Positions 33,727 through 41,832 of a stretch of 64,000 nucleotides of DNA are shown in pieces. The DNA is from CAYMZZ01 sp047600605 (GTDB taxonomy: Bacteria > Bacteroidota > Bacteroidia > Chitinophagales > Chitinophagaceae), in the NCBI GenBank assembly GCA_047600605.1, contig JASGKK010000002.1, positions 744,001 to 808,000 on the forward strand, in the 5' to 3' direction. Under the pieces are notes generated by a model. It was given only the letters and a program-made list of their open reading frames with translations. It ran no database searches and was not told the origin of the DNA. The position numbers and the translations under genes were made by a program. Each line of letters starts with the position of its first letter. The first letter of the stretch is position 1.

Positions 33727-33971
33727 TTTTTTTTAACGGTTAAATGAAGTTTACGATGCTGAAAACAGAGCCAGAAGTACTACGGAGGGGCTGTTGCTGG
33801 TGAATAGTATCAACAACAGCTTCCCGCAAAACAGGGACAACAACAGAAGAGGTTGGGAGCGTGTCCTTCCATAACGATTGTAGGTACCCTATAAAGGTAG
33901 TAGACTTTTGTTTATTTTCCGGTAAACCCATTTGTTAATTTATTTTAAGCCCCAAGCGGGCGTTTGTTTGT
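33727..33971. other. 245-base gap inside the methionine operon
   Basis: It separates the metB-like gene from metY. A 63-codon minus-strand frame (33740-33931, starting MGLPENKQKSTT) spans it but shows no domain or ribosome site. The stretch GGCTGTTGCTGGTG ... ACAACAGC can pair weakly. A second promoter for metY-metX-hom could lie here; none was identified with confidence. Confidence 0.35.
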
Positions 33972-35165
33972 TTAGATGACAGCCAGCTTTCCAGCCGCCT
34001 GTTTGCGTTTTGGTTGAATAACTACCAGGTCCAGTGCCTGTTCCAGATCAGCGACCAGATCGGCAACCTCTTCCAGTCCTACCGACAGGCGAATAAGGCT
34101 GTCGGCAACCCCTGATGCCTGGCGGGTGGGGGTAGGAATGGATTTATGTGTCATGCTGGCCGGGTGACAGAGCAGGCTTTTTACGCCACCCAGGCTTTCG
34201 GCCAGCTTGAAAAGTTGTGTATGTGTAACAACTTCACTGGCGGCTTCTGAGCGGTCATCGCGCAGAGTGAAAGACACAACACCTCCGAAACCAGTCGATT
34301 GCTGCCGGGCAATTTCATGGTTGGGGTGTTGTTTAAGACCGGGATAATAAACCTGATCTACAGCAGGATGCTGCTGCAGAAACGCTGCAATAGCGGCGGC
34401 GTTGGCACTATGCTGACGCACACGCAGGTGCAGGGTTTCAATACCACGTATCACCAGCCAGCTGTCAAAGGGGCCCAGTATGGCGCCTGAAGCGTTCTGA
34501 ATGTATTTGATACGCTGACCCAGCTCTTCGGTGCGTGTCACCACCAGTCCGGCAATCAGATCGCTATGCCCGCCCAGGTATTTGGTAGCAGAATGCACTA
34601 CAATATCAGCTCCCAGCGAAATAGGTTGTTGTAAGACGGGTGTAGCAAAAGTGTTATCCACGCAAAGCCAACACCGGTTATCGCGGGCAATGGCAGCGAT
34701 AGCGCGGATATCGGAAATGCGGAGTGTGGGATTGCTGGGTGTTTCGATCCAGATCAGTTTGGTGCGGGGTGTAAGCGCGCTGATGACTTCATTGATATCG
34801 GTAGTATCTACATAGCGGACAGTAACCCCGAACTTTTCATAAATGGTAGAAAAAAGCCGGAAAGCGCCGCCATAAATATCACGGCAGGCCAGGATCTCAT
34901 CGCCCTGCTGCAGCAGTTTTACCACCGCATCAATAGCGGCGAGACCACTGCCAAAGGCGATGCCGGTTTTGCCAGCTTCCAGTTGGGCAATCAGTTGTTC
35001 CAGCGTGGAGCGGGTAGGGTTGGCGGTGCGGGCATAGTCATAGCCCTTGTTGATACCGGGAGCTTCCTGCACAAAAGTGCTGGTTTGATAAATAGGAACG
35101 GCGATAGCGCCGGTCAGCGGATCCACAGGTATGCTGTGAAGAAGCTGTGTTGCATTTGTACTCAT
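33972..35165 (-). CDS. Trans-sulfuration PLP enzyme (cystathionine gamma-synthase/lyase type)
   Basis: 397 residues, PLP fold type I of the Cys/Met metabolism family. The PLP lysine is Lys195 (VVHSATKYLGGHSDLIAG). YDYARTANPTRSTLEQLIA and GSGLAAIDAVVKLLQQGDEI are typical of MetB/MetC/CTH enzymes. The subtype (gamma-synthase, beta-lyase or gamma-lyase) cannot be set from motif alone. First gene of the methionine operon, directly downstream of the SAM riboswitch and terminator. With metX-metY beside it, the cell appears able to make homocysteine by direct sulfhydrylation and also handle cystathionine. Confidence 0.93.
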   Translation of the reverse strand: MSTNATQLLHSIPVDPLTGAIAVPIYQTSTFVQEAPGINKGYDYARTANPTRSTLEQLIAQLEAGKTGIAFGSGLAAIDAVVKLLQQGDEILACRDIYGGAFRLFSTIYEKFGVTVRYVDTTDINEVISALTPRTKLIWIETPSNPTLRISDIRAIAAIARDNRCWLCVDNTFATPVLQQPISLGADIVVHSATKYLGGHSDLIAGLVVTRTEELGQRIKYIQNASGAILGPFDSWLVIRGIETLHLRVRQHSANAAAIAAFLQQHPAVDQVYYPGLKQHPNHEIARQQSTGFGGVVSFTLRDDRSEAASEVVTHTQLFKLAESLGGVKSLLCHPASMTHKSIPTPTRQASGVADSLIRLSVGLEEVADLVADLEQALDLVVIQPKRKQAAGKLAVI

Positions 35166-35297
35166 TTGAATAAACAGTTTGGTGCTATTGCAGACAATAG
35201 CGGTTAAAAATTGAATAGACAGTAGGAATGCTGATCAAGAAGGGGAGAGAGCAGGATTACCGGAGAGTGTATTGTTTACCGGAATGGTATAAAACAA

Positions 35298-35329
35298 AAC
35301 AGCTCATCCGATAAATCAGATGAGCTGTT
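35298..35329 (-). terminator. Riboswitch-linked intrinsic terminator
   Basis: On the minus strand AACAGCTCATC / GATGAGCTGTT form a perfect 11-bp stem with a 10-base loop, followed by TTTGTTTT (35290-35297). It lies 39 bases after the aptamer and 132 bases before the metB-like ATG. This placement fits transcriptional control by the SAM-I aptamer. Confidence 0.85.
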
Positions 35330-35368
35330 GAATATGTTTGATGTACAATATACAGAGCGTGAATCTGA

Positions 35369-35496
35369 CTTATCTGCCCCATTACTCAGGAATACCTGAT
35401 ACAAATGGGATGGAATTGGCACCTTTCCTGTGGCTGCGCCAGCAGGGAGGTTGTCAAGGCTTCAACGGGCCATAACCCTCAGCCTTTCTTGATAAG
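35369..35496 (-). promoter_or_regulatory. SAM-I (S-box) riboswitch aptamer
   Basis: Read on the minus strand, P1 pairs CTTATC (35496-35491) with GATAAG (35374-35369). The conserved core is present in order: AAGAAAGGCTGAGGG, GGCCCGTTGAAGCCTTGACAACC, then AAAGGTGCCAATTCC, then the P4 arm CATCCCATT/AATGGGG. These are the SAM-I family hallmarks. High S-adenosylmethionine would stabilise the aptamer and favour the downstream terminator, switching off the methionine genes. Confidence 0.95.
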
Positions 35497-35596
35497 TTAT
35501 CCAAAGAACTGTTGCAAAGGTAATGGGAAACGAATAAAGTACGCAAAAAATATTTTACCCTAACAGGTGTTTGGGTCTGCGGACGGATACAAAAAA

Positions 35597-35616
35597 GAGG
35601 CTGCAATTGCAGCCTC
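35597..35616 (-). terminator. Intrinsic terminator after the Ala/Lys-rich protein gene
   Basis: A 20-base perfect palindrome GAGGCTGCAATTGCAGCCTC is followed, on the minus strand, by TTTTTTG. It lies 33 bases after the stop of the gene at 35650-36318. Confidence 0.85.
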
Positions 35617-35649
35617 TCCAATGATCATTGGTGATACACTATGTTGAGA

Positions 35650-36318
35650 TTACTGTTGTACAGGTACTGCTGCAGTGGTTTCAATCACTTTGCTGCCAGT
35701 ATAACGTACAGCTTTGATTTTTTCCACTTTAGCTACGGCTGTTTTTTTAGCTGTCTTGGCTTTAGCTGTTTTGGCAGGTTTCGCTGCTTCTTCAGCTGCT
35801 TTTTCTTCTGCTGCTACGGCATCAGGCGTAAAGGCTATTGCAGGATCTTCTGCATTGTATGTACAGCCGATACAAACACTGAGTGTATTGGCGTCGCGGT
35901 CATAGATCAGCACACCTTCTGCCAGTTTCTTGGCATTTTCTTCTTCACCCAGCTTCTGAGCAGGAATTTTATAGACAGCGGGAGATTTGCGCAGAATAGC
36001 TTTGAAACGGCCTTCGGGCAAACCATCCACCCATACTATACCTTTGCTGGTTTCGTCGAGTGTAACCGTAACGGTGCTGGAAGCGCCGTCCTTACCAGTC
36101 AGCTCATACTTGCCAATAGCAGGGAAGATTTTTTCCTGGCTCAGGGCCTCAGGCATGGGCTGCATTTTATAAGTCTCGGGTGTCCAGTTGTTGTACTTGT
36201 CTTTTGTTTGGCTGGCTTCTGTTTTGGGAGCCTGAGCGGGGGTAGGTTCTGTTTGTGCGTTAGCGGAAGCAGCAATCAGCAAAAACGCTGCGCTGGCTAT
36301 CAATGTGGTCTTTTTCAT
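35650..36318 (-). CDS. Secreted protein with Ala/Lys-rich tail
   Basis: 222 residues. A signal peptide (about 1-21, ASANAQ) is followed by a Thr/Pro/Glu-rich linker and a compact domain of about 60-150 containing GKYELTGKDGASSTVTVTLD, GIVWVDGLPEGRFKAILRKSP and a Cys pair LSVCIGCTYN. The C-terminal ~60 residues are strongly basic and Ala-rich (AKPAKTAKAKTAKKTAVAKV), like a histone H1-type tail but on an exported protein. No function recognised; perhaps periplasmic with a polyanion-binding tail. It has its own terminator and diverges from uvrA. Confidence 0.8.
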   Translation of the reverse strand: MKKTTLIASAAFLLIAASANAQTEPTPAQAPKTEASQTKDKYNNWTPETYKMQPMPEALSQEKIFPAIGKYELTGKDGASSTVTVTLDETSKGIVWVDGLPEGRFKAILRKSPAVYKIPAQKLGEEENAKKLAEGVLIYDRDANTLSVCIGCTYNAEDPAIAFTPDAVAAEEKAAEEAAKPAKTAKAKTAKKTAVAKVEKIKAVRYTGSKVIETTAAVPVQQ

Positions 36319-36502
36319 AAAGTTTGAGTTTAATAAGTTGATACCTGGTGTTTTGCTCCTACCTATTTAAATATTGTGCCAAAAACGGGTTTTGGTGGAA
36401 AAAAGGCGAAAAAAAGCCGGTTCCCGGCCCTCCGGACCCGGCAATACAGATTTTAAGACCCGATTCTGACCGGAGCCTAACTTTTTGCTAACCTGCTTGT
36501 TT

Positions 36503-36510
36503 TATCTTCG
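36503..36510 (+). promoter_or_regulatory. -7-like element TATCTTCG before uvrA
   Basis: TATCTTCG resembles TAnnTTTG (seven of eight) and ends 39 bases before the uvrA ATG at 36550. A TTTTTGC stretch about 15 bases upstream could be the -33 element. Confidence 0.4.
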
Positions 36511-36549
36511 TTGCCCCGCATTTTTTATTCTAAAAGCAGAACCGGACAA

Positions 36550-39459
36550 ATGGCTGATCAGCAAACAGAAGCGATTGATGTATTTGGAGCCCGCGTACAC
36601 AATCTGAAGGATATTGATATCTCCATACCCAAAAACCAACTGGTGGTGATCACCGGCATCAGTGGTAGTGGCAAGTCAAGCCTGGCCTTCGATACCATCT
36701 ATGCCGAAGGACAACGGCGCTATATGGAAACATTTGGCGCCTACGCCCGGCAATTTATCGGGGATATGGAACGACCCGATGTAGATAAGATCACCGGACT
36801 TTCTCCCGTCATATCCATTGAGCAGAAGACCACCAATAAGAACCCCCGCTCTACTGTGGGCACTATTACCGAGGTATATGATTTCTTCCGGCTGCTGTAT
36901 GCACGTATCGGCGAAGCGTATTCGTACAACACAGGCAAAAAGATGGTGAAATGGAGTGAAGATGAAATTGTGGCCAATATATATCAGCGGTTTCAGGGAC
37001 AACGTCTCAGCGTACTGGCTCCCCTGGTACGGGGACGCAAAGGGCATTACCGGGAGTTGTTTGAAGATGTGCGGAAAAAAGGATTTCTGAAAGTAAGGGT
37101 GGATGGAGAAGTGCTGGATATAACTGCCAAGATGCAGGTTGACCGTTACAAGATCCATGATATTGAGCTGGTGGTAGACCGCCTGCAGGTCACAGATGAT
37201 ATGCGTGCCCGCCTTAGTCAGAGTGTGCAGCAAACGCTCCGCCTGGGAAAAGATCTCATGTTTGTGCTGGTGGAGCCCGCTACGGCGACTACTGAAAAGA
37301 AAACAGGCAAAACTGCTACAGGAAAAAAAGCAGCCGGACAGGCAGATATGTTTCATTCCGGTAAACCCCTGCTGGTACAGTATTCCAAATTGCTGATGTG
37401 TGAAGATACCGGTATCAGTTATGAAGAACCTTCCCCCAATGCATTCTCTTTCAACTCTCCTTATGGAGCCTGCCCGGTATGCCGTGGTCTGGGTACTACC
37501 TTCCATGTAAATATGGAAGCCGTATTGCCCGATGCTGAACTCAGCATCAGCGAAGGTGGTATTGCTCCGCTCGGAGAAGAACGGGAAGCCTATGTATTCC
37601 GGCAGGCACAGGAGCTGGCGCGCAAGCATAAGATTTCACTTACCAAACCAATAAAGGATATTCCCGAAAAATCACTCAATATCCTTTTATATGGCAACGA
37701 AGAAGGAATAGAGACAGAGATTGATTTTGAGAATATGAAGTTTGATCCGCAGGCGCCTTACGAAGGCATTGTGAATATGCTGAAACGCTGGTTCAACAAC
37801 GGCTACAGCGAAGGATTGCGCGACTGGGCCGAGGGATATATGCAACTGCAGCCCTGCGATAGCTGCGGCGGTATGCGGCTGAAAAAAGAAAGCCTCTGGT
37901 TTAAAATAGATGACCGCAATATCGCTGAGCTCAGCAACATGAATCTCGACAACCTGGCAGCCTGGCTCGATGGGCTGGAACTGCGCATTGACAATAAACG
38001 AAAAACAATCTCGCGCGATATCCTGAAAGAGATCCGGGAGCGACTGCAGTTTTTGCTCGATGTGGGTCTGACCTACCTTACGCTTAACCGTTCTTCTAAA
38101 AGCCTGAGTGGAGGAGAGTCGCAGCGTATCAGGCTGGCTACACAGATCGGTTCGCAATTGCAGGGTATTACCTATATCCTCGATGAGCCTTCTATCGGTT
38201 TGCATCAGCGGGATAACCACCGGCTGATTGAAGCATTGAAGCACCTGCGTGATATCGGCAACAGTGTACTGGTGGTGGAGCATGATAAAGATATCATGAT
38301 GGCCGCCGATCACCTGATCGACATTGGTCCACGGGCAGGTTATCATGGCGGTCGTATAGTGGCACAGGGTGCTCCCAATGATCTGCTGCGTCTTGATACA
38401 CTTACTTCCGGTTACCTCAATGGCCATCGCCGTATTGAGGTACCTGCAGAGCGGCGTAAGGGTAATGGGAAATTTCTTGAGTTGAAAGGAGCCAAAGGCA
38501 ATAATCTGCGCAATGTGGATGCGAAGTTTCCGCTCGGAAAATTTATTGTGGTGTCGGGCGTAAGCGGAAGTGGTAAGTCGACGCTGATCAACGAAACACT
38601 GTACCCGATTTTATCAACCCATGCATATGGCTCGCGGGTGAGTCCGCTGGAATATAAAAATATCAAAGGCCTGGATCAGATCGATAAAGTGATTGAGATC
38701 GACCAGTCGCCGATTGGCCGCACGCCACGCAGTAATCCTGCCACCTATTGTGGTTTTTTCACAGAAATAAGAACATTGTTTGCTTCTGTGCCTGAGGCCA
38801 AGATAAGAGGATATAATGCGGGCCGTTTTTCATTCAATGTAAAAAGCGGGCGTTGTGAAGTATGTGAGGGTGGGGGTATGCGGGTGATTGAAATGAATTT
38901 TCTGCCCGACGTATATGTGCATTGCGAAAAATGCAATGGCAAACGATATAACCGCGAAACACTGGAGATCCGTTACAAAGGCAAATCAATTGCCGATGTG
39001 CTGGCTATGACGGTAGAAGAAGCCGTGGAGTTTTTCCAGACCGTACCTTATATCTATCGTAAGATCAAAGTGCTGGAAGAGGTAGGATTGGGATATATCA
39101 CACTGGGCCAATCGGCCGTAACATTAAGCGGAGGAGAGGCGCAACGCGTGAAACTCTCGACCGAATTAGGTAAAAGGGATACCGGTAAAACGTTTTACAT
39201 CCTCGATGAGCCTACTACCGGTTTACATTTTGAAGATATACGTCATCTGCTCGATGTATTGAATAAACTCGTGGACCGGGGCAACACCGTACTGGTGATC
39301 GAACATAATATGGATGTGATCAAAGTGGCCGATCATGTGATTGACCTGGGACCTGAGGGAGGTGATGGTGGTGGCCGTATACTTTTTGAAGGCACGCCTG
39401 AAGAGTTAGTGAAGAATAAAGAAAGTCATACAGCGCAGTTTCTGAAAGCTGAATTGTAA
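36550..39459 (+). CDS. uvrA: Excinuclease ABC subunit A
   Basis: 969 residues from the ATG at 36550 (MADQQTEAIDVFGARVHN); the frame is open further back to a TTG at 36511. UvrA is the DNA-damage sensor of nucleotide excision repair. It has two ABC modules: Walker A ISGSGKSSLAFDTIYAEG and VSGVSGSGKSTLINETL; signatures SLSGGESQRIRLA and TLSGGEAQRVKLS. Zinc-binding Cys pairs lie in CPVCRGLG ... CDSCGGMRL and CEVCEGGG ... CEKCNGKRYN. Near residues 243-272 a Lys/Thr/Ala-rich insertion (TEKKTGKTATGKKAAG) interrupts the first module, a low-complexity loop unlike the conserved core. A GTATAAAG palindrome follows the stop by four bases. Confidence 0.97.
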   Translation: MADQQTEAIDVFGARVHNLKDIDISIPKNQLVVITGISGSGKSSLAFDTIYAEGQRRYMETFGAYARQFIGDMERPDVDKITGLSPVISIEQKTTNKNPRSTVGTITEVYDFFRLLYARIGEAYSYNTGKKMVKWSEDEIVANIYQRFQGQRLSVLAPLVRGRKGHYRELFEDVRKKGFLKVRVDGEVLDITAKMQVDRYKIHDIELVVDRLQVTDDMRARLSQSVQQTLRLGKDLMFVLVEPATATTEKKTGKTATGKKAAGQADMFHSGKPLLVQYSKLLMCEDTGISYEEPSPNAFSFNSPYGACPVCRGLGTTFHVNMEAVLPDAELSISEGGIAPLGEEREAYVFRQAQELARKHKISLTKPIKDIPEKSLNILLYGNEEGIETEIDFENMKFDPQAPYEGIVNMLKRWFNNGYSEGLRDWAEGYMQLQPCDSCGGMRLKKESLWFKIDDRNIAELSNMNLDNLAAWLDGLELRIDNKRKTISRDILKEIRERLQFLLDVGLTYLTLNRSSKSLSGGESQRIRLATQIGSQLQGITYILDEPSIGLHQRDNHRLIEALKHLRDIGNSVLVVEHDKDIMMAADHLIDIGPRAGYHGGRIVAQGAPNDLLRLDTLTSGYLNGHRRIEVPAERRKGNGKFLELKGAKGNNLRNVDAKFPLGKFIVVSGVSGSGKSTLINETLYPILSTHAYGSRVSPLEYKNIKGLDQIDKVIEIDQSPIGRTPRSNPATYCGFFTEIRTLFASVPEAKIRGYNAGRFSFNVKSGRCEVCEGGGMRVIEMNFLPDVYVHCEKCNGKRYNRETLEIRYKGKSIADVLAMTVEEAVEFFQTVPYIYRKIKVLEEVGLGYITLGQSAVTLSGGEAQRVKLSTELGKRDTGKTFYILDEPTTGLHFEDIRHLLDVLNKLVDRGNTVLVIEHNMDVIKVADHVIDLGPEGGDGGGRILFEGTPEELVKNKESHTAQFLKAEL

Positions 39460-39463
39460 GGCA

Positions 39464-39551
39464 GTATAAAGAGTATAAAGGGTATAAAGAGTTTAAAAGG
39501 AAATAACAGCTTGTCACTTTAAACTCTTTATACCCTTTATACTCTTTATAC
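39464..39551. repeat. GTATAAAG-type palindrome, 34-bp perfect stem
   Basis: Arms 39464-39497 and 39518-39551 are perfect reverse complements (34 bp, 20-base loop). Each arm is built of nine-base units (GTATAAAGA, GTATAAAGG, GTATAAAGA, GTTTAAA). It starts four bases after the uvrA stop. Confidence 0.9.
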
Positions 39552-39626
39552 CTGAAAAAACAAGCCCAGCCATTTCTGGCCAGGCTTTCTTACATGAGCA
39601 AAAACCAACATCAGAAATGTAAGATT

Positions 39627-39744
39627 GTAGTTATAAGTTATAAGTAGTAAGTTTTAAGTATGGATGAGGTAAATGGTTAAAGGTATGTGTGGTTATATCA
39701 TTACTTAAAACTTATAACCTAAAACTTATTACTTACAACTTACA
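39627..39744. repeat. TTATAAG-type heptamer array with facing arm
   Basis: 39630-39660 reads as seven-base units TTATAAG, TTATAAG, TAGTAAG, TTTTAAG. 39702-39742 is its approximate reverse complement (ACTTAAAACTTATAACC then AAAACTTATTACTTACAAC). The arms lie between uvrA and the convergent membrane protein; the right arm ends at the stop of that gene. Confidence 0.75.
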
Positions 39745-40339
39745 CTATCGGATTGGCCGAAGCATTGCCGGTAGTTGCTGCAGGAGTAGATGGAGGTGGT
39801 GGCGTATTCAGTTTATTCAGCAATCCCGATACCCAGGCCAGGCCAATGGCGCCTGCAGCCAGCGTAGACCAGAGGCCAATGCCGGCCGATGCAGAGTAGC
39901 TGATGCCATACTGCTGCTGATAGAGCAGGGCGGCATCTTTGCCTACCGAGCTCAGGCGGAAGTAATAGATCAGGGCGCCGGCTGCAATAGCCAGGAATGC
40001 TGCCAGTACAATATTTTTACTGTTACGGTCATAATCCTTCGTTTTATCGCCGGTCATCAGGGTGGCAAGTACAACAACAATAACGCCTACCAGCGATAAC
40101 CATCCCCAGCTGTTGAACCCATTTTGTGTGCTGGCGGGCATGGCATTCATCATCTGCATTTGTCCCATTTGGCCCATCTGTCCCATTTGACCCATTTGAC
40201 CAAGTCCGCCGCCTCCCATCTGGTTCATAGCCTGGCCGCCTACTTTTTCGATGGTCCAGGTAAGAAAAAGGCCAATAAGGGCAATGCCTGCTTCGGCCAG
40301 GGCAAATAGTTTTACTCTGTGAAGGTTGAAATTTTGCAT
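39740..40339 (-). CDS. Membrane protein of a three-gene paralogous set (A)
   Basis: 199 residues with about four membrane helices: LFALAEAGIALIGLFLTWTI (~11-31), WLSLVGVIVVVLATLMTG, IVLAAFLAIAAGALIYYF and LWSTLAAGAIGLAWVSGLL. Between helices 1 and 2 a Met/Gln/Gly repeat runs GLGQMGQMGQMGQMGQMQMM. The core GDKTKDYDRNSK is shared with the next gene. The C-terminus is Pro/Thr/Ala-rich. The family is unknown. Similar genes follow at 40421 and 41095, all in the same direction, separated by 80-220 bases with hairpins, so they arose by tandem duplication. Confidence 0.78.
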   Translation of the reverse strand: MQNFNLHRVKLFALAEAGIALIGLFLTWTIEKVGGQAMNQMGGGGLGQMGQMGQMGQMGQMQMMNAMPASTQNGFNSWGWLSLVGVIVVVLATLMTGDKTKDYDRNSKNIVLAAFLAIAAGALIYYFRLSSVGKDAALLYQQQYGISYSASAGIGLWSTLAAGAIGLAWVSGLLNKLNTPPPPSTPAATTGNASANPIV

Positions 40340-40420
40340 CTGTTGGTTTATTAAGTGTGGCGCCTACTCGTAAGGCTTTTCGGCAAAGGGCCCCGGCATG
40401 GCCGGATATGGGGGTAAGGG

Positions 40421-40882
40421 TTAGTTGGATGATTGGTTACCGGATGAGGGCGGCGGCTGTAGTTTAATGACGCCGGTGACCCATAGCAGACCCAGGATGC
40501 CGGCAATAATGCAGAACCATACACCGATGCCCGATTTGATACCCATGCCCATGCGGCCTCCCCCGGAGAGCTGCATGAAAGAAATGAGTGCGCCGAGTGC
40601 AATAGCGCCAAAGGCGCCAATAGCGAGGTAACGCATGTTCTGGTCATAATCTTTTGTTTTGTCGCCGGCCAGTGAGGACACGAGTACGGCTATGAGACCA
40701 AAAAGACTCAGGATACCCCAGCCCTGAAAGCCATTGCCGAGGGTATTGGACCCGAAGCCGCCGAGACTTTGTGTAGCCCAGGGCAGGATCATGCCTACCA
40801 GGGCTAATGCACCAAGGATCAGCGAATACAATTTCTGCCTGTGCAGGTTAATGCCTGTGGAAGATGTTGGTTGTTGTTCCAT
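40421..40882 (-). CDS. Membrane protein of a three-gene paralogous set (B)
   Basis: 153 residues from the ATG at 40882. Four helices: LYSLILGALALVGMILPWAT, WGILSLFGLIAVLVSSLAG, LAIGAFGAIALGALISFMQL and VWFCIIAGILGLLWVTGVI, with GDKTKDYDQNMR between helices 2 and 3 as in paralogue A. The C-terminus is KLQPPPSSGNQSSN. Unrecognised family; probably all three share one role in the inner membrane. Confidence 0.78.
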   Translation of the reverse strand: MEQQPTSSTGINLHRQKLYSLILGALALVGMILPWATQSLGGFGSNTLGNGFQGWGILSLFGLIAVLVSSLAGDKTKDYDQNMRYLAIGAFGAIALGALISFMQLSGGGRMGMGIKSGIGVWFCIIAGILGLLWVTGVIKLQPPPSSGNQSSN

Positions 40883-40977
40883 GATCAGGAGTTTGATGAA
40901 TGAAAAAACAGGTTTGCTCAGATGTTGATGGCACAATATTATTCTCCTGATCAGGCTTGCTCAATACATAATTTGAT

Positions 40978-41058
40978 GTATCCCCGGTCTGACTCTGTCA
41001 GACCGGGGATACGAAAAGCAGGGTTATTTGCGGTCTGACAAAGTCAGACCGGGGATAC
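40978..41058. repeat. Twin hairpins with identical right arms
   Basis: Hairpin 1 has a perfect 16-bp stem GTATCCCCGGTCTGAC / GTCAGACCGGGGATAC (40978-40993 and 40997-41012, loop TCT). Hairpin 2 repeats the right arm exactly at 41043-41058 and has a 9-bp stem CGGTCTGAC / GTCAGACCG around AAA. The right arms are 46 bases apart. GC-rich, unlike the other repeats; REP-like. Confidence 0.8.
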
Positions 41059-41066
41059 AAGGATAA

Positions 41067-41092
41067 AAAAAGCCTCCGGTTTGGAGGCTTTT
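41067..41092. terminator. Intrinsic terminator after paralogue C
   Basis: AAAAGCCTCC / GGAGGCTTTT form a 10-bp stem around GGTTTT-type loop bases, with an A-run on the left giving a U-tract for the leftward transcript. It ends three bases before the stop of the gene at 41095. Confidence 0.75.
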
Positions 41093-41094
41093 AA

Positions 41095-41520
41095 TCAGTT
41101 ACCGGTTGGTCCGGGTGGCGAAGGAGGTTTGGTACCTTCCAGTTGTTCGGGTTTAAGTACATATACAATTACCGCACCTGCCACACCAGCAATAATAGCC
41201 AGCCAGATGCCGTAGGATGCAAAATGTGTTTGACGCAAAAACTGGATCAAAGCAAAGAGGCCCGCTCCTGCAAAACAGGCAGCTGCTATCAGTTTGAATT
41301 GATCTGAGTAGGGTTTTGATTTCTCTTTATCAAGGAATGTTACTACTCCGGCAGCAATAAAGCCCAGGAAAGAAATAATACCAAGATCCCTTACTCCGTT
41401 CACACTTTGTCCAAATCCCAAAATCGAAATTTTCCACCAGGGCAAGAACATAGCAATAATACCCACCCCCGCTGCAATAAGGGCAAATAGCTTTTGCTTG
41501 TGAAAATTCATTTGTTCCAT
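41095..41520 (-). CDS. Membrane protein of a three-gene paralogous set (C)
   Basis: 141 residues from the ATG at 41520 (MEQMNFHKQKLFALIAAGVG). Four helices similar to paralogues A and B: LFALIAAGVGIIAMFLPWW, LGIISFLGFIAAGVVTFL, LIAAACFAGAGLFALIQFL and YGIWLAIIAGVAGAVIVYVL, ending in a Pro-rich tail (KPPSPPGPTGN). The loop between helices 2 and 3 is DKEKSKPYSDQ, diverged from the GDKTKDYD of A and B. Most upstream of the three. No function recognised. Confidence 0.78.
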   Translation of the reverse strand: MEQMNFHKQKLFALIAAGVGIIAMFLPWWKISILGFGQSVNGVRDLGIISFLGFIAAGVVTFLDKEKSKPYSDQFKLIAAACFAGAGLFALIQFLRQTHFASYGIWLAIIAGVAGAVIVYVLKPEQLEGTKPPSPPGPTGN

Positions 41521-41832
41521 AAAAAAATGTTGGTTTTGGTAAAGCCTACTCGTAGGTTTTTCGGCATACACCCCTGTAGATAAGGGATACAGGTTCCCGC
41601 TCATGTATTGACAGGAAACTAATTTAATCTTCTTTTTTGGGAAATTATATCGCCGGGGAGGTGAATTATGTACTTTTTCAGCACAAAGGATAGCCCGTAA
41701 TGTAGGGCAGGAAGTGATTGAAAAGATGTGGAATCAGAGCGGGTTTTTCACACCGGATACCGGATCAGATCAATTTCCCTGCCTTACGGGATCTTAGTTA
41801 TGGTAATAAAAAGAGCTCGGAACAGAGGATAT

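Noticed and set aside
33740..33931. 63-codon frame between the metB-like gene and metY as a leader peptide
   Set aside because: No run of Met, Thr or Cys codons, no ribosome site and no hairpin pair typical of attenuators; kept only as a note in the gap entry.
36676..38427. Long frames opposite uvrA (317 and 246 codons)
   Set aside because: Antisense shadows of conserved uvrA sequence, without motifs or plausible starts.
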